Shown: in pieces, positions 1-6,966 of the stretch
Position numbering within the stretch: the first letter of the stretch is position 1
Layout of the letters: every line of letters begins with the position of its first letter
Assembly (NCBI GenBank): GCA_038134485.1
Contig: JAYPVG010000046.1
Span: forward strand, 1 to 9,534
DNA length: 9,534 nucleotides
Source of the DNA: NORP240 sp038134485
GTDB lineage: Bacteria > Pseudomonadota > Gammaproteobacteria > Pseudomonadales > Pseudohongiellaceae
Direction of reading: 5' to 3'
Made by a program: the position numbers and the translations under genes
Notes under the pieces: model-generated
Told to the model about the DNA's origin: nothing
The model's input: the letters and a program-made list of their open reading frames with translations, nothing else
The model's database searches: none

Positions 1-1502
1 CCGAGGCGCTGGGCGTCACCCGGATTGGTGAAGCCGTTATTTACAACCCCAAAACCTTTGAGGTTGTTTATCGGGGACCGGGCAAGGAGCCTCTCGATTC
101 CGCCCTCGAGGAATATCTGTCTGGCGCGGAAGTACAGTCTACCGCAGTGGCAACCGGAACCGCTATAGAGTTTCCGGCGCTCGCCGCGCACAGGTCTGCT
201 GTGCCTTCATACTCCGCTGACGTGGCACCGATAATCGCTGAAAAATGTGCAACCTGCCACAGAGCAGGCGGAATTGCCCCGTTTGCTTTCGACAGCAGTC
301 TGACAGCGCAGGGCTGGTCTCCAATGATTCGTGAAGTGATCATGACCAAGCGCATGCCGCCCGGTCAGATAGACAATAAAATCGGTCATAAAATCGCCAA
401 CGAAATGAATCTCGCCGATGCCGATATGCAAACTCTGATTCACTGGGTTGACGCTGGCTCGCCAATTGATGGCAACGTGGATCCGCTGGCGGAATTGATC
501 TGGCCAGACACCAAGTGGACTCTCGGCGAACCTGACCTGGTTGTGCAGATCGAACCGCAATCAATTCCTGCGACCGGGATTGTCGACTACATAGATTTAC
601 CTGTCGATCTGGGATTGACCGAGGACAAATGGGTTCGGGGGAGCGAAATCGTCCCTGGCGACCCAACCGTCGTTCACCATGTGATTACCACTGTTGTGCC
701 TCCCGAAGGTGCACCTGACCGCGGTCAGGTTTTCATGGAACTGATGAACAGGCTGCCACCGGAACGTGCCCAGGAAGTGCGGACTACGCTGTTTGCAGCC
801 GCGGCTACTGGTGAGCGACCGGATTTCAATCAGATTCTTGAATTACTGGGTCCCGATCTGGACGTGAGCGCATTCCTGGACGGTGGCGCCGATGTCAATC
901 AGGCGTCTGTTGCCGGTTACGCCCCGGGAACTACCACCAGCATGTATCCCGAGAATACCGGCGGTCTGCTGCGCGCCGGATCAACCCTCAATCTGCAGAT
1001 GCATTACACCACCTCAGGAAGAGAAAGTATTGATGCCACAGAAATCGGCATTTACTTTTACCCAGAAGGTGAAGTGCCAGCGGAGCGAATGGCCGGCGGT
1101 GTCGGAAACGCCTTTACGATCAATATTCCGCCCCAGGCCAAAGATCACGAGATGGTAATCACCACCGTTGTGCCCCGGGACGCCTATATCCACAGCCTGA
1201 TGCCACACATGCATTTCCGCGGCAAGCGCATGGACTTTACGGCGATATATCCTGATGGCAGCGACGAACTGCTCCTGTCAGTGCCAAACTACTCGTTCAA
1301 TTGGCAGTTGACTCACAGCCTGGAGGAGCCTTTGTTTGTGCCCGCAGGGACCAAGATCGTTGCCAAAGGTGCGTTCGATAATTCTTCGCAAAATCCCTTC
1401 AACCCCGATCCCGACTCGCCCATCACGTGGGGCGAGCAGAGCTGGGAGGAAATGTTCATGGGCTTCTACAACTGGAAGTATGTGGATCAGGGAGGCGAGT
1501 GA
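1..1502 (+). CDS. Redoxin / cytochrome c / copper type II monooxygenase-like protein (5' partial)
   Basis: The frame is open from the left edge (first full codon at 3) to TGA at 1500-1502, giving 499 visible residues. The real start lies outside; the GTG at 147 is internal, since the protein continues in frame before it. Counting from codon 3, residues 1-41 look like the last strands and helix of a thioredoxin-like (redoxin) fold. A heme c motif CATCH follows at 82-86 (bases 246-260), and Met118 in KRMPPG is the likely distal heme ligand. The rest resembles the peptidylglycine/dopamine monooxygenase fold: His225-His226, His334 in LQMHY, His402/His404 in PHMHFRGK, and Met484/Met486 near the C-terminus are candidate copper ligands. 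Family knowledge suggests a periplasmic electron-transfer or oxygenase role; the substrate is unknown. It is followed directly by a strong terminator. The architecture is fairly secure, the reaction is not. Confidence 0.85.
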   Translation, partial: EALGVTRIGEAVIYNPKTFEVVYRGPGKEPLDSALEEYLSGAEVQSTAVATGTAIEFPALAAHRSAVPSYSADVAPIIAEKCATCHRAGGIAPFAFDSSLTAQGWSPMIREVIMTKRMPPGQIDNKIGHKIANEMNLADADMQTLIHWVDAGSPIDGNVDPLAELIWPDTKWTLGEPDLVVQIEPQSIPATGIVDYIDLPVDLGLTEDKWVRGSEIVPGDPTVVHHVITTVVPPEGAPDRGQVFMELMNRLPPERAQEVRTTLFAAAATGERPDFNQILELLGPDLDVSAFLDGGADVNQASVAGYAPGTTTSMYPENTGGLLRAGSTLNLQMHYTTSGRESIDATEIGIYFYPEGEVPAERMAGGVGNAFTINIPPQAKDHEMVITTVVPRDAYIHSLMPHMHFRGKRMDFTAIYPDGSDELLLSVPNYSFNWQLTHSLEEPLFVPAGTKIVAKGAFDNSSQNPFNPDPDSPITWGEQSWEEMFMGFYNWKYVDQGGE

Positions 1503-1522
1503 GGCTGCCAGACTTGCAAACT

Positions 1523-1552
1523 AAAAAGCCCCGCCTGAGCGGGGCTTTTTTT
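1523..1552. terminator. Bidirectional Rho-independent terminator
   Basis: A perfect 7-bp GC-rich stem (GCCCCGC 1528-1534 with GCGGGGC 1539-1545) encloses a CTGA loop. It has five A before it and seven T after it, so each strand reads as a stem followed by a T tract. It lies 20 bases after the stop of the plus-strand redox gene and about 90 bases beyond the stop of the convergent minus-strand phosphatase gene, so it can end both transcripts. Confidence 0.93.
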
Positions 1553-1639
1553 GGTCTTTTTTCTTGAACCGTTACCTGGGCTGACTCAGTCTTGAACAAT
1601 TCGCTTGCGGCTTCGCCGGTCTGTCACTAGCAATCGACC

Positions 1640-2215
1640 CTACTGTTGCCGCGGCGGCGGCGGTGTCCAGTCACAACCAGGACACTCTGGCGATTTGCCG
1701 TTTTGGGCAAGTAATTCAAAAATAAAATCGCGCCATACCTCATTGGGCTGCCACACCGAGTTCATATCCTCCTTGGCCTGCTCCACTGGTACGTCCTCGA
1801 AAATAACTCGGTACAGAAAACTGAAGGCAGTAGCGCGGGCATTGACCTGGCAGTGTAACAAGGTTTTTTTATCTCTATCTCGGCGGACAGAGTCGGCAAA
1901 TGCGTAAAAATCACTGGGCAAGGGATTGGAAAAATCCACCGGAATCTGCATGTATTCCATGTCCAGACCTTTAACCAGAAGATCCTCGTCGGCAATTGCG
2001 TTGGGATTGTTGGTAAAGGCTATGTATACGATACGTTCAAACCCCTGCTCCTTGAGCACCTCGAATTGCTCCCGGGTAGGTTGTCCGGCGCTGGCAAAGG
2101 TTGGACTGTACTGCCGAAAATTGAGAATTTCCTGCAATGTCGGATCAGCCTCTTCCAAAGCTGTGACCTGCCAAGCACTTACCGCGACAATCAATAAAAC
2201 CGCTATCCTGTTCAT
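1640..2215 (-). CDS. Secreted protein tyrosine phosphatase-like protein
   Basis: The product has 191 residues. I place the start at ATG 2215: it has a good ribosome site 7 bases upstream and opens a signal peptide (basic residue, then IAVLLIVAVSAWQVTA). The in-frame TTG at 2260 would bury that signal. The mature protein looks like the small cysteine phosphatase family related to DUF442 (the phosphatase-like part of beta-lactamase-hydrolase-like proteins). This shows in the GQPTREQFEVLKEQGFERIVYIA segment early on and the active-site loop HCQVNARA. That loop is C-x4-R with Asn in place of the usual Gly of C-x5-R phosphatases; I recall Asn-containing short loops in this family, so it is probably not a defect. 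The tail is Pro-rich (DWTPPPPRQQ) after a C-x2-C pair. The substrate is unknown, the location is inferred to be periplasmic, and true phosphatase activity is unproven. Confidence 0.8.
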   Translation of the reverse strand: MNRIAVLLIVAVSAWQVTALEEADPTLQEILNFRQYSPTFASAGQPTREQFEVLKEQGFERIVYIAFTNNPNAIADEDLLVKGLDMEYMQIPVDFSNPLPSDFYAFADSVRRDRDKKTLLHCQVNARATAFSFLYRVIFEDVPVEQAKEDMNSVWQPNEVWRDFIFELLAQNGKSPECPGCDWTPPPPRQQ

Positions 2216-2222
2216 TATCTGT

Positions 2223-2228
2223 TCCCCT
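2223..2228 (-). promoter_or_regulatory. Ribosome binding site fixing the phosphatase start
   Basis: On the minus strand AGGGGA sits 7 bases before ATG 2215. No comparable site supports the upstream TTG at 2260, so this decides the start and leaves the signal peptide at the N-terminus. Confidence 0.7.
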
Positions 2229-2282
2229 CTCAGCAAACCTGTAATTAACTGATCTGGCAATGTATCAGCTTATTTGGCCCGA

Positions 2283-2906
2283 TTACAGAGATCTGCGCTC
2301 AAGTTGGCTGGTTACAACCTCATAAAGATCGCTCGCAAACTCGAGTAGCAGTTCTTCCCGGCACAGCCTGCTTGTGCCTTTGAATTCAACAGTCGTGTCA
2401 TAGGGGGGCAAGTGCACGAACAATGCCAGATCAGCGCTGGTCTGGACTCTGAAGCGGTGTTCCAGCAGATACAGGGTTTCCTCGCAAAGATAACTCCCAG
2501 CATCCACCGAAAGCAGCACCGGCACACCCCGCTGAAGCAGTTCCTTTCTAATGGTTTGTAACGGCGCTGTGATCCGCAGACTGTCCGGACCATCGTGAAC
2601 AAATTTTGGATGATCCGGGAGCGCGGCCTGATTATCGACTCTCGGTTTGCGCCTGTTCAAGGCCAGAGTCTCCAGCCTGAAACAACCCGGCTTGCCCTCC
2701 CCCAGGGCAATGATCGCAACAGGATTGGGTTCCTCGTCAAGCAACGCTCTCAGATGGCGTTCCGGCTCTCCCCAGACCACTGGTATTTCGCGGGTCACCA
2801 GGAAGTTTCCTCCCAGTTTCTCCTGCAGCTGGCTGGCAGCAATCCAGGACGCATTTACAGGGCGACCCTCGAATGGAGCAAAACCAGTGACTATGATTCT
2901 CGACAT
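2283..2906 (-). CDS. pcp: Pyroglutamyl-peptidase I
   Basis: A 207-residue cytoplasmic cysteine peptidase of family C15, which removes N-terminal pyroglutamate from peptides. The N-terminus has the family signature TGFAPFEGRPVNAS. The catalytic triad is complete and correctly spaced: Glu79 in RLETLALN, Cys141 in DAGSYLCEE, His165 in FVHLPPY (the characterised Bacillus enzyme uses 81, 144 and 168). The length is typical. The usual glutamine- and glycine-rich stretch before the catalytic Glu reads ALGEGKPGCFRLE here, a modest departure in the substrate pocket. Start is ATG 2906 with only a weak upstream AGG. It lies 67 bases upstream of the phosphatase gene on the same strand and may be co-transcribed with it. 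It diverges from the lipoprotein gene across a 72-base gap that must hold both promoters. Confidence 0.92.
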   Translation of the reverse strand: MSRIIVTGFAPFEGRPVNASWIAASQLQEKLGGNFLVTREIPVVWGEPERHLRALLDEEPNPVAIIALGEGKPGCFRLETLALNRRKPRVDNQAALPDHPKFVHDGPDSLRITAPLQTIRKELLQRGVPVLLSVDAGSYLCEETLYLLEHRFRVQTSADLALFVHLPPYDTTVEFKGTSRLCREELLLEFASDLYEVVTSQLERRSL

Positions 2907-2967
2907 GATTGAACCTGAAGCTTGACCTTGCTATCCCCGACGGGCAATCTTTGGGACAGATAAATCT

Positions 2968-2972
2968 GGAGG
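2968..2972 (+). promoter_or_regulatory. Ribosome binding site for the lipoprotein gene
   Basis: GGAGG lies 6 bases before ATG 2979, a near-ideal Shine-Dalgarno site that supports this small lipoprotein as a real, translated gene. Confidence 0.8.
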
Positions 2973-2978
2973 TCGCCG

Positions 2979-3512
2979 ATGCGCCATTTTGTATTACTTG
3001 CCTGTTCCTTGTTGAGTGCCTGTAACGCCGTAATGTATATCGACCCCGACCCGGGCAACGTCGGCCAGACTCTGGCACCCGGCCAGTCTACAGCATTTCG
3101 TTTTTTCACCACAGATCAGGCGACCCATTCGGGGGTCAATGCGACTGCCGGCACCAGCTACCAGCTGGAATTCCCCATTATTAGCAACTGGATCGATGGC
3201 AATATCGAAACCGATGAGACCGGAGCCTCGATCGGCCTGACCGGATTTGCCGACCGTCAGATGCCGAGGGATAGCTATTCGCTTTTGAAACGTTCACGGC
3301 AACACCGCTGGTTCGAATTGATGCTCTACCAGGACGGATGCCGTCATGACAGTTTGATTGGCATTTCAGAATTGAGCTTCGATGCTACCAGCAAGTCCTA
3401 CCTGTATCGGGCACCTTGTAATGGTGATTTAAAGCTGTTCGTTAACGATGCTCAGGGCTTTTACGTCAACAATGTGGGATTTGCTCACATCCGGATAACG
3501 CGCAGCAATTGA
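2979..3512 (+). CDS. Small lipoprotein with LecA-like C-terminal motif
   Basis: A 177-residue predicted lipoprotein. A short hydrophobic signal ends in the lipobox LLSAC, giving lipidated Cys15. The next residue is Asn rather than Asp, so outer-membrane sorting is more likely than inner-membrane retention. The rest has alternating beta-like character without membrane segments. Cys121 and Cys147 could form a disulfide. Near the C-terminus, LKLFVNDAQGFYVNNVGFAHI resembles the end of the Pseudomonas LecA (PA-IL) jelly-roll: Asp157, Asn164 and Asn165 fall at the spacing of LecA calcium ligands Asp100, Asn107 and Asn108, while LecA Thr104 is Phe161 here. The preceding DSLIGIS and the earlier GVNATAGTSYQLEF stretch also fit such a domain. 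Calcium or sugar binding is inference; no characterised homologue is recognised. The lipoprotein call is firm, the fold moderate. Confidence 0.85.
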   Translation: MRHFVLLACSLLSACNAVMYIDPDPGNVGQTLAPGQSTAFRFFTTDQATHSGVNATAGTSYQLEFPIISNWIDGNIETDETGASIGLTGFADRQMPRDSYSLLKRSRQHRWFELMLYQDGCRHDSLIGISELSFDATSKSYLYRAPCNGDLKLFVNDAQGFYVNNVGFAHIRITRSN

Positions 3513-3529
3513 TTGCGGCGCGTGGTCTG

Positions 3530-5050
3530 TTAGCGAGCCAGCAGGCAATAGCCTCCCGAAGGGGTCGGTTCGAAGCTCAGACGCTGGTTAATACAGCGGG
3601 GCTCCTCCCCCCGCGTGTGGCTGACATAAATAATTTGTGTTGACGTGCTGTCTGCGATGGAGTCAATGAATCCCAATACCAGGCGGCGGTAAGAATCGTC
3701 CAGCCCCACACAAGGCTCGTCGAGTATCAGGACATCCGGTTGTTTAACCATCGCTCGAGCCAACAATATCAATCGTTGTTGACCGAATGAAATTTCATGA
3801 AAAAACTCGCGCGCCAGATGCTCCATTGCGAAACATGTCAACCAGCCCCTGGCGACTTCGACCTGGCTAGCGCCACTGTCGTCGTATAGCCCTACCGAAT
3901 CGTAAAAACCGGACACTACGACATCAAGCACCCGCCAACCTTTCACATACCTGTTGTGAATTTCATTAGATACCACGCCGAAATGTGATTTGATGTCCCA
4001 GACTGATTCTCCGCTTCCCCTGCGCACACCGAAAAGATAGACCTCCTGACCGTACGCCTTGTGGTTTTCACCGTCGATAAGGCTTAACAGAGTTGATTTA
4101 CCGCAGCCGTTGGGTCCTTCAATCAATGTATGGTGATGCGCATCCATCAACCAGGTCACGTCCTCTAGAACCGGTTGATCGCCGTAAGAGGCGCTCACCT
4201 TGTGCAGACGAATCGGAGGCAGTCGATTTGTGGCATCCCTGCCCTCCGTCAGCTGGCCACGGGGAATCCCGTGGTTCTCAGGAACCTGTGGACTTGCCAT
4301 GCAAAGGAATGCATCGGTGTCGCAAATCTCCTCGATCGGTCCCTGCTCTATAATCGTGAGATCCTCCATGATCGCGAGATGAGTAATACCCGGCAACATC
4401 TCACTTACCCGCCGGCTCAACAACAGCGTCGCATTATTGCTATCGAACGACTGCTGCAAACACGATCGCACTACGGACTGAGCCCGCTGGTCAATTGCCT
4501 CGAGGGGATCATCCAATAGCAGCAAGCGGTTACAAGCAACTCTTCTTTGCAACAGCGCCCTCGCTATCATCACCTTACGAACCTGTCCCGAAGACAGGTA
4601 GCGGATACCACGATTCAGGAGATTGCTCAAATCCAGTGCATCCAACATCTCCTGCACTTCCTCCTGATGCAGCAATTCAGGGTGCGCAGCCGGAATAATA
4701 AATCGCTCCACTGTAGTGCCCTGATCTTTCGCTTCGACGCTGAATTCGCTGATATCGCGGCGGTCATCGAGAGCCCACAGGCGCTGCTGCTCCTCGAAGG
4801 ATATCGAATCAAGATCGCGCGCCGGGTCGAAGCCCGCCGCATAGGAGACGTACTGTCTTCCCCTGACGAGCTGTCCTTGCACAAGTTTCGCCAGGGATGT
4901 CTTACCCGCACCGTTTCCTCCGAGCACGCACCAGTGCTCTCCCTGCCTGATTGCAAAGTCAGCGATCGTGAGCATCCTGCGCCGATTAATCGGAACTCGG
5001 GCGTTGTGGATCATAACCATCGGGCTGCTTTGAGGGAGCTTTGCGGACAT
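3530..5050 (-). CDS. modF: ModF-type protein with two ABC ATPase domains
   Basis: A 506-residue soluble protein with tandem ABC ATPase domains and no membrane segment, close in size and layout to E. coli ModF (PhrA). Counting from ATG 5050, domain 1 has Walker A GGNGAGKTS (44-52), signature LSSGQ (152-156) and Walker B ending Asp180-Asp181. The catalytic Glu is therefore Asp181, and the switch His is Arg213. Domain 2 is canonical: Walker A GPNGCGKST (312-320), signature SFGQQ (421-425), Asp444-Glu445, and His478 in YVSHTRGEEP. The C-terminal segment after that His is ModF-like. ModF belongs to the molybdenum group, but its exact role is unsettled. No modABC permease genes are adjacent. ATG 5050 is chosen over TTG 5071; neither has a strong ribosome site, and ATG 5020 is possible. 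It converges on the lipoprotein gene with a 17-base gap. Confidence 0.8.
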   Translation of the reverse strand: MSAKLPQSSPMVMIHNARVPINRRRMLTIADFAIRQGEHWCVLGGNGAGKTSLAKLVQGQLVRGRQYVSYAAGFDPARDLDSISFEEQQRLWALDDRRDISEFSVEAKDQGTTVERFIIPAAHPELLHQEEVQEMLDALDLSNLLNRGIRYLSSGQVRKVMIARALLQRRVACNRLLLLDDPLEAIDQRAQSVVRSCLQQSFDSNNATLLLSRRVSEMLPGITHLAIMEDLTIIEQGPIEEICDTDAFLCMASPQVPENHGIPRGQLTEGRDATNRLPPIRLHKVSASYGDQPVLEDVTWLMDAHHHTLIEGPNGCGKSTLLSLIDGENHKAYGQEVYLFGVRRGSGESVWDIKSHFGVVSNEIHNRYVKGWRVLDVVVSGFYDSVGLYDDSGASQVEVARGWLTCFAMEHLAREFFHEISFGQQRLILLARAMVKQPDVLILDEPCVGLDDSYRRLVLGFIDSIADSTSTQIIYVSHTRGEEPRCINQRLSFEPTPSGGYCLLAR

Positions 5051-5084
5051 GGGCTTTCGTCTAAAAAACAACTTGAAGATCAGT

Positions 5085-5090
5085 TATAAT
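5085..5090 (+). promoter_or_regulatory. Possible -10 element (TATAAT) for the DUF599 gene
   Basis: A perfect TATAAT lies in the 125-base gap between the divergent modF and DUF599 genes, about 85 bases before ATG 5176. No good -35 hexamer lies 16-18 bases upstream and there is no extended -10 TG. The overlapping minus-strand hexamer TATAAC could serve modF but also lacks a -35. Confidence 0.3.
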
Positions 5091-5175
5091 TCGCCAAGTT
5101 TAGCAAGTCTTCAGCGCGATCGCTTCGCCAACTGCTCCTTGCATACGTCAACCCTTCCAAGCTCGCGGGACGATC

Positions 5176-5937
5176 ATGAGTTTTAGCCTTCTGGATATAG
5201 TCAGTTTCTGCTGGTTTCTAATCTGCTGGGTGGGATACACCGTCTTTACACGACACGCAGCAAAAACCACCAACACACTTTCCAGCGTGCTATATCGCTA
5301 TCGCAAGGAATGGGTCACAAAACTGCAGACAACCGGAATGAGTGAAGTCGACGGTGAGCTACTTGCCAGTCTGGAGAGGCAGGTCTCTTTCTTTGCGTCA
5401 ACATCCCTTCTGATTCTCGCCAGTCTGGTCGGTGTGCTGAGCACCTCCAGCGATATTTTCATGAACCTTTCCTCGCTCAGTTTTGTCACCGCAGTCTCCA
5501 TTCAGGTAATTCAGATTAAGCTGTTGTTGCTCATCTTCATATTTACTTACGGATTCTTCACTTTCACCTGGTCGATTCGACAGTATGGGTTCTGTTTTAT
5601 CCTGTTTGGTTCGTCGTTCAACACCGTCCGCTATTACGGCGACGCGGGAGACTACCGCGCGGTAGCGACAGAGCGCGACTTCAAGGCAGTAGCAAAGTTA
5701 CTGGACCGCGCAGCACACAGCTACAACTATGGATTGCGTGCCTATTACTTTGCCCTGGCGGTGCTGGGTTGGTTTATAAATCCATGGATCTTCATGGCTA
5801 CCTGCAGTCTGACGGTTTTCGTGCTGTACCGGCGGGAGTTCAAATCATCGACTATCCAGGCGCTGGTGCTGTCCCGCTCCGTGCCAGATCCTGATTCAGA
5901 GGCTAACGAGGCCGACCCGTATTCTGAAGAGGGCTAG
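5176..5937 (+). CDS. DUF599-type integral membrane protein
   Basis: A 253-residue polytopic inner-membrane protein of unknown function. Hydrophobic segments lie at about 5-24, 71-91, 110-132 and 188-218; the last is long enough to be one kinked or two short spans. A basic, helical stretch (25-55) follows the first span. The pattern of spans, the Asn149/Arg152/Tyr153 region after the third span and the overall length fit the DUF599 family (Pfam), recognised from overall appearance and not a diagnostic motif. The C-terminal tail is acidic (PDPDSEANEADPYSEEG). Start ATG 5176 has GGGA five bases upstream. It is divergent from modF and converges on the esterase gene with a 15-base gap and no visible terminator. 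No function should be assigned. Confidence 0.78.
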   Translation: MSFSLLDIVSFCWFLICWVGYTVFTRHAAKTTNTLSSVLYRYRKEWVTKLQTTGMSEVDGELLASLERQVSFFASTSLLILASLVGVLSTSSDIFMNLSSLSFVTAVSIQVIQIKLLLLIFIFTYGFFTFTWSIRQYGFCFILFGSSFNTVRYYGDAGDYRAVATERDFKAVAKLLDRAAHSYNYGLRAYYFALAVLGWFINPWIFMATCSLTVFVLYRREFKSSTIQALVLSRSVPDPDSEANEADPYSEEG

Positions 5938-5952
5938 GAACTCTGTAGATAA

Positions 5953-6966
5953 TCAAGGCCTGTTTCCCAGAGCCCGCTGCATCACCTCATATTGAACTGT
6001 CATCATATGTCCGATTGACCGACGCCAGAACTCGGCGTTATGCCGCCCTCGCTCCTGCATGAAATCAAAGGGTACATTGTTGATCAACAGCACTTGCATG
6101 AATTCCCGGGCTTCAGCGATCAGTTCGTCCTCGGTTCCGGCATCGAGATAGATGTGGGGCAGCTGGCTTTTGGGAACGCTGTAGATAATTTCGAAAGGAT
6201 CATAGGCCACGGCCTGCTCTGGCGTCGCAAACTGCACCCCAGCCGGGGTACGCTCCTGCTGGGTGCTGAATCCGGGGATATCGATAATTGCCGCGATGAA
6301 CTGATCCGCTTCTGCAATCTGGGCCTGTATCTCGGGCGAGCGGGTTCGTGGACGCAGATCAATACCCTGTCGCAGCGCATCGGCGGCAGTTCTGGCATGG
6401 GATAAAGCGCCGCTGGTACTACCCATGGAGACAAACAGATCAGGATGTCTCAGCGCCAGGGTGAAGGCCGCGTATCCGCCCATCGAAAGGCCCCCAATCG
6501 CTCGACCCTCGCGAGTGGCAATAGTGCGGAAATTCTGATCCACGTATTGGATCAGGTCTCCGACCAGGTAGTCTTCCCAGTTATCAAGCTGACCGTTTTC
6601 ACTGGCCGCATAATTGACGAACCATGTGTTGCCTCCATCAGGAAGCACCAGGATCAGATCTCCGAGGTTTCTGGCGTAGAAAGCGGCACCCAGATTGCGG
6701 CCCCAGATGGTGTAATTCTGCATGTAGCCATGCAGCAGATACAGAACCGGATAGCGCTCTTTACTGTCCCGATAACCCGGCGGCAGGACGATATCAAACT
6801 TCATGCTCCGTCCTACAGCCGGGCTGTAAAACTCCGCAGTTTCCAGTCCCTCCGGAATCGGCGCCGGCTGCAGCTGGAGCTCGGATGCTGGGGGCTGAGC
6901 GATGGCAGTTGTCAGCCACATCAGTAATGCCAGCATGGACAGTAAATCGCGCGAGGGACTGTTCAT
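5953..6966 (-). CDS. Secreted alpha/beta-hydrolase esterase (esterase D family)
   Basis: A 337-residue exported serine hydrolase of the esterase D / S-formylglutathione hydrolase-like group (Pfam Esterase, also seen in feruloyl and mycolyl esterases). A signal peptide (1-23) probably ends AIA before QPP. The oxyanion region is LYLLHGYMQN (His79-Gly80). The nucleophile elbow is GLSMGG with Ser161. Asp280 in GTEDE and His309 in RGRHNAEFW complete the triad. The export signal argues against the cytoplasmic formaldehyde-detoxifying enzyme and for an ester, peptide or polysaccharide side-chain substrate in the periplasm; which one cannot be told. Start ATG 6966 is chosen because it begins the signal peptide and overlaps the SDR stop codon as ATGA. 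The upstream TTG at 7002 would place extra polar residues before the signal. It is the second gene of the SDR-esterase operon. Confidence 0.88.
   Translation of the reverse strand: MNSPSRDLLSMLALLMWLTTAIAQPPASELQLQPAPIPEGLETAEFYSPAVGRSMKFDIVLPPGYRDSKERYPVLYLLHGYMQNYTIWGRNLGAAFYARNLGDLILVLPDGGNTWFVNYAASENGQLDNWEDYLVGDLIQYVDQNFRTIATREGRAIGGLSMGGYAAFTLALRHPDLFVSMGSTSGALSHARTAADALRQGIDLRPRTRSPEIQAQIAEADQFIAAIIDIPGFSTQQERTPAGVQFATPEQAVAYDPFEIIYSVPKSQLPHIYLDAGTEDELIAEAREFMQVLLINNVPFDFMQERGRHNAEFWRRSIGHMMTVQYEVMQRALGNRP

Noticed and set aside
1562..1597. Direct repeat TCTTGAAC at 1562-1569 and 1590-1597
   Set aside because: Two 8-base copies in a short gap after a terminator are easily due to chance, with no further copies or flanking element seen.
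1607..1619. Small GC-rich inverted repeat CGGC-TTC-GCCG
   Set aside because: The stem is only four pairs with no T tract on either side; the strong stem-loop at 1523-1552 already explains termination here.
4547..5089. 180-codon open frame on the plus strand opposite modF
   Set aside because: It lies antisense to a gene with clear ABC motifs, has no recognisable motif or signal, and reads as low-complexity shadow coding.
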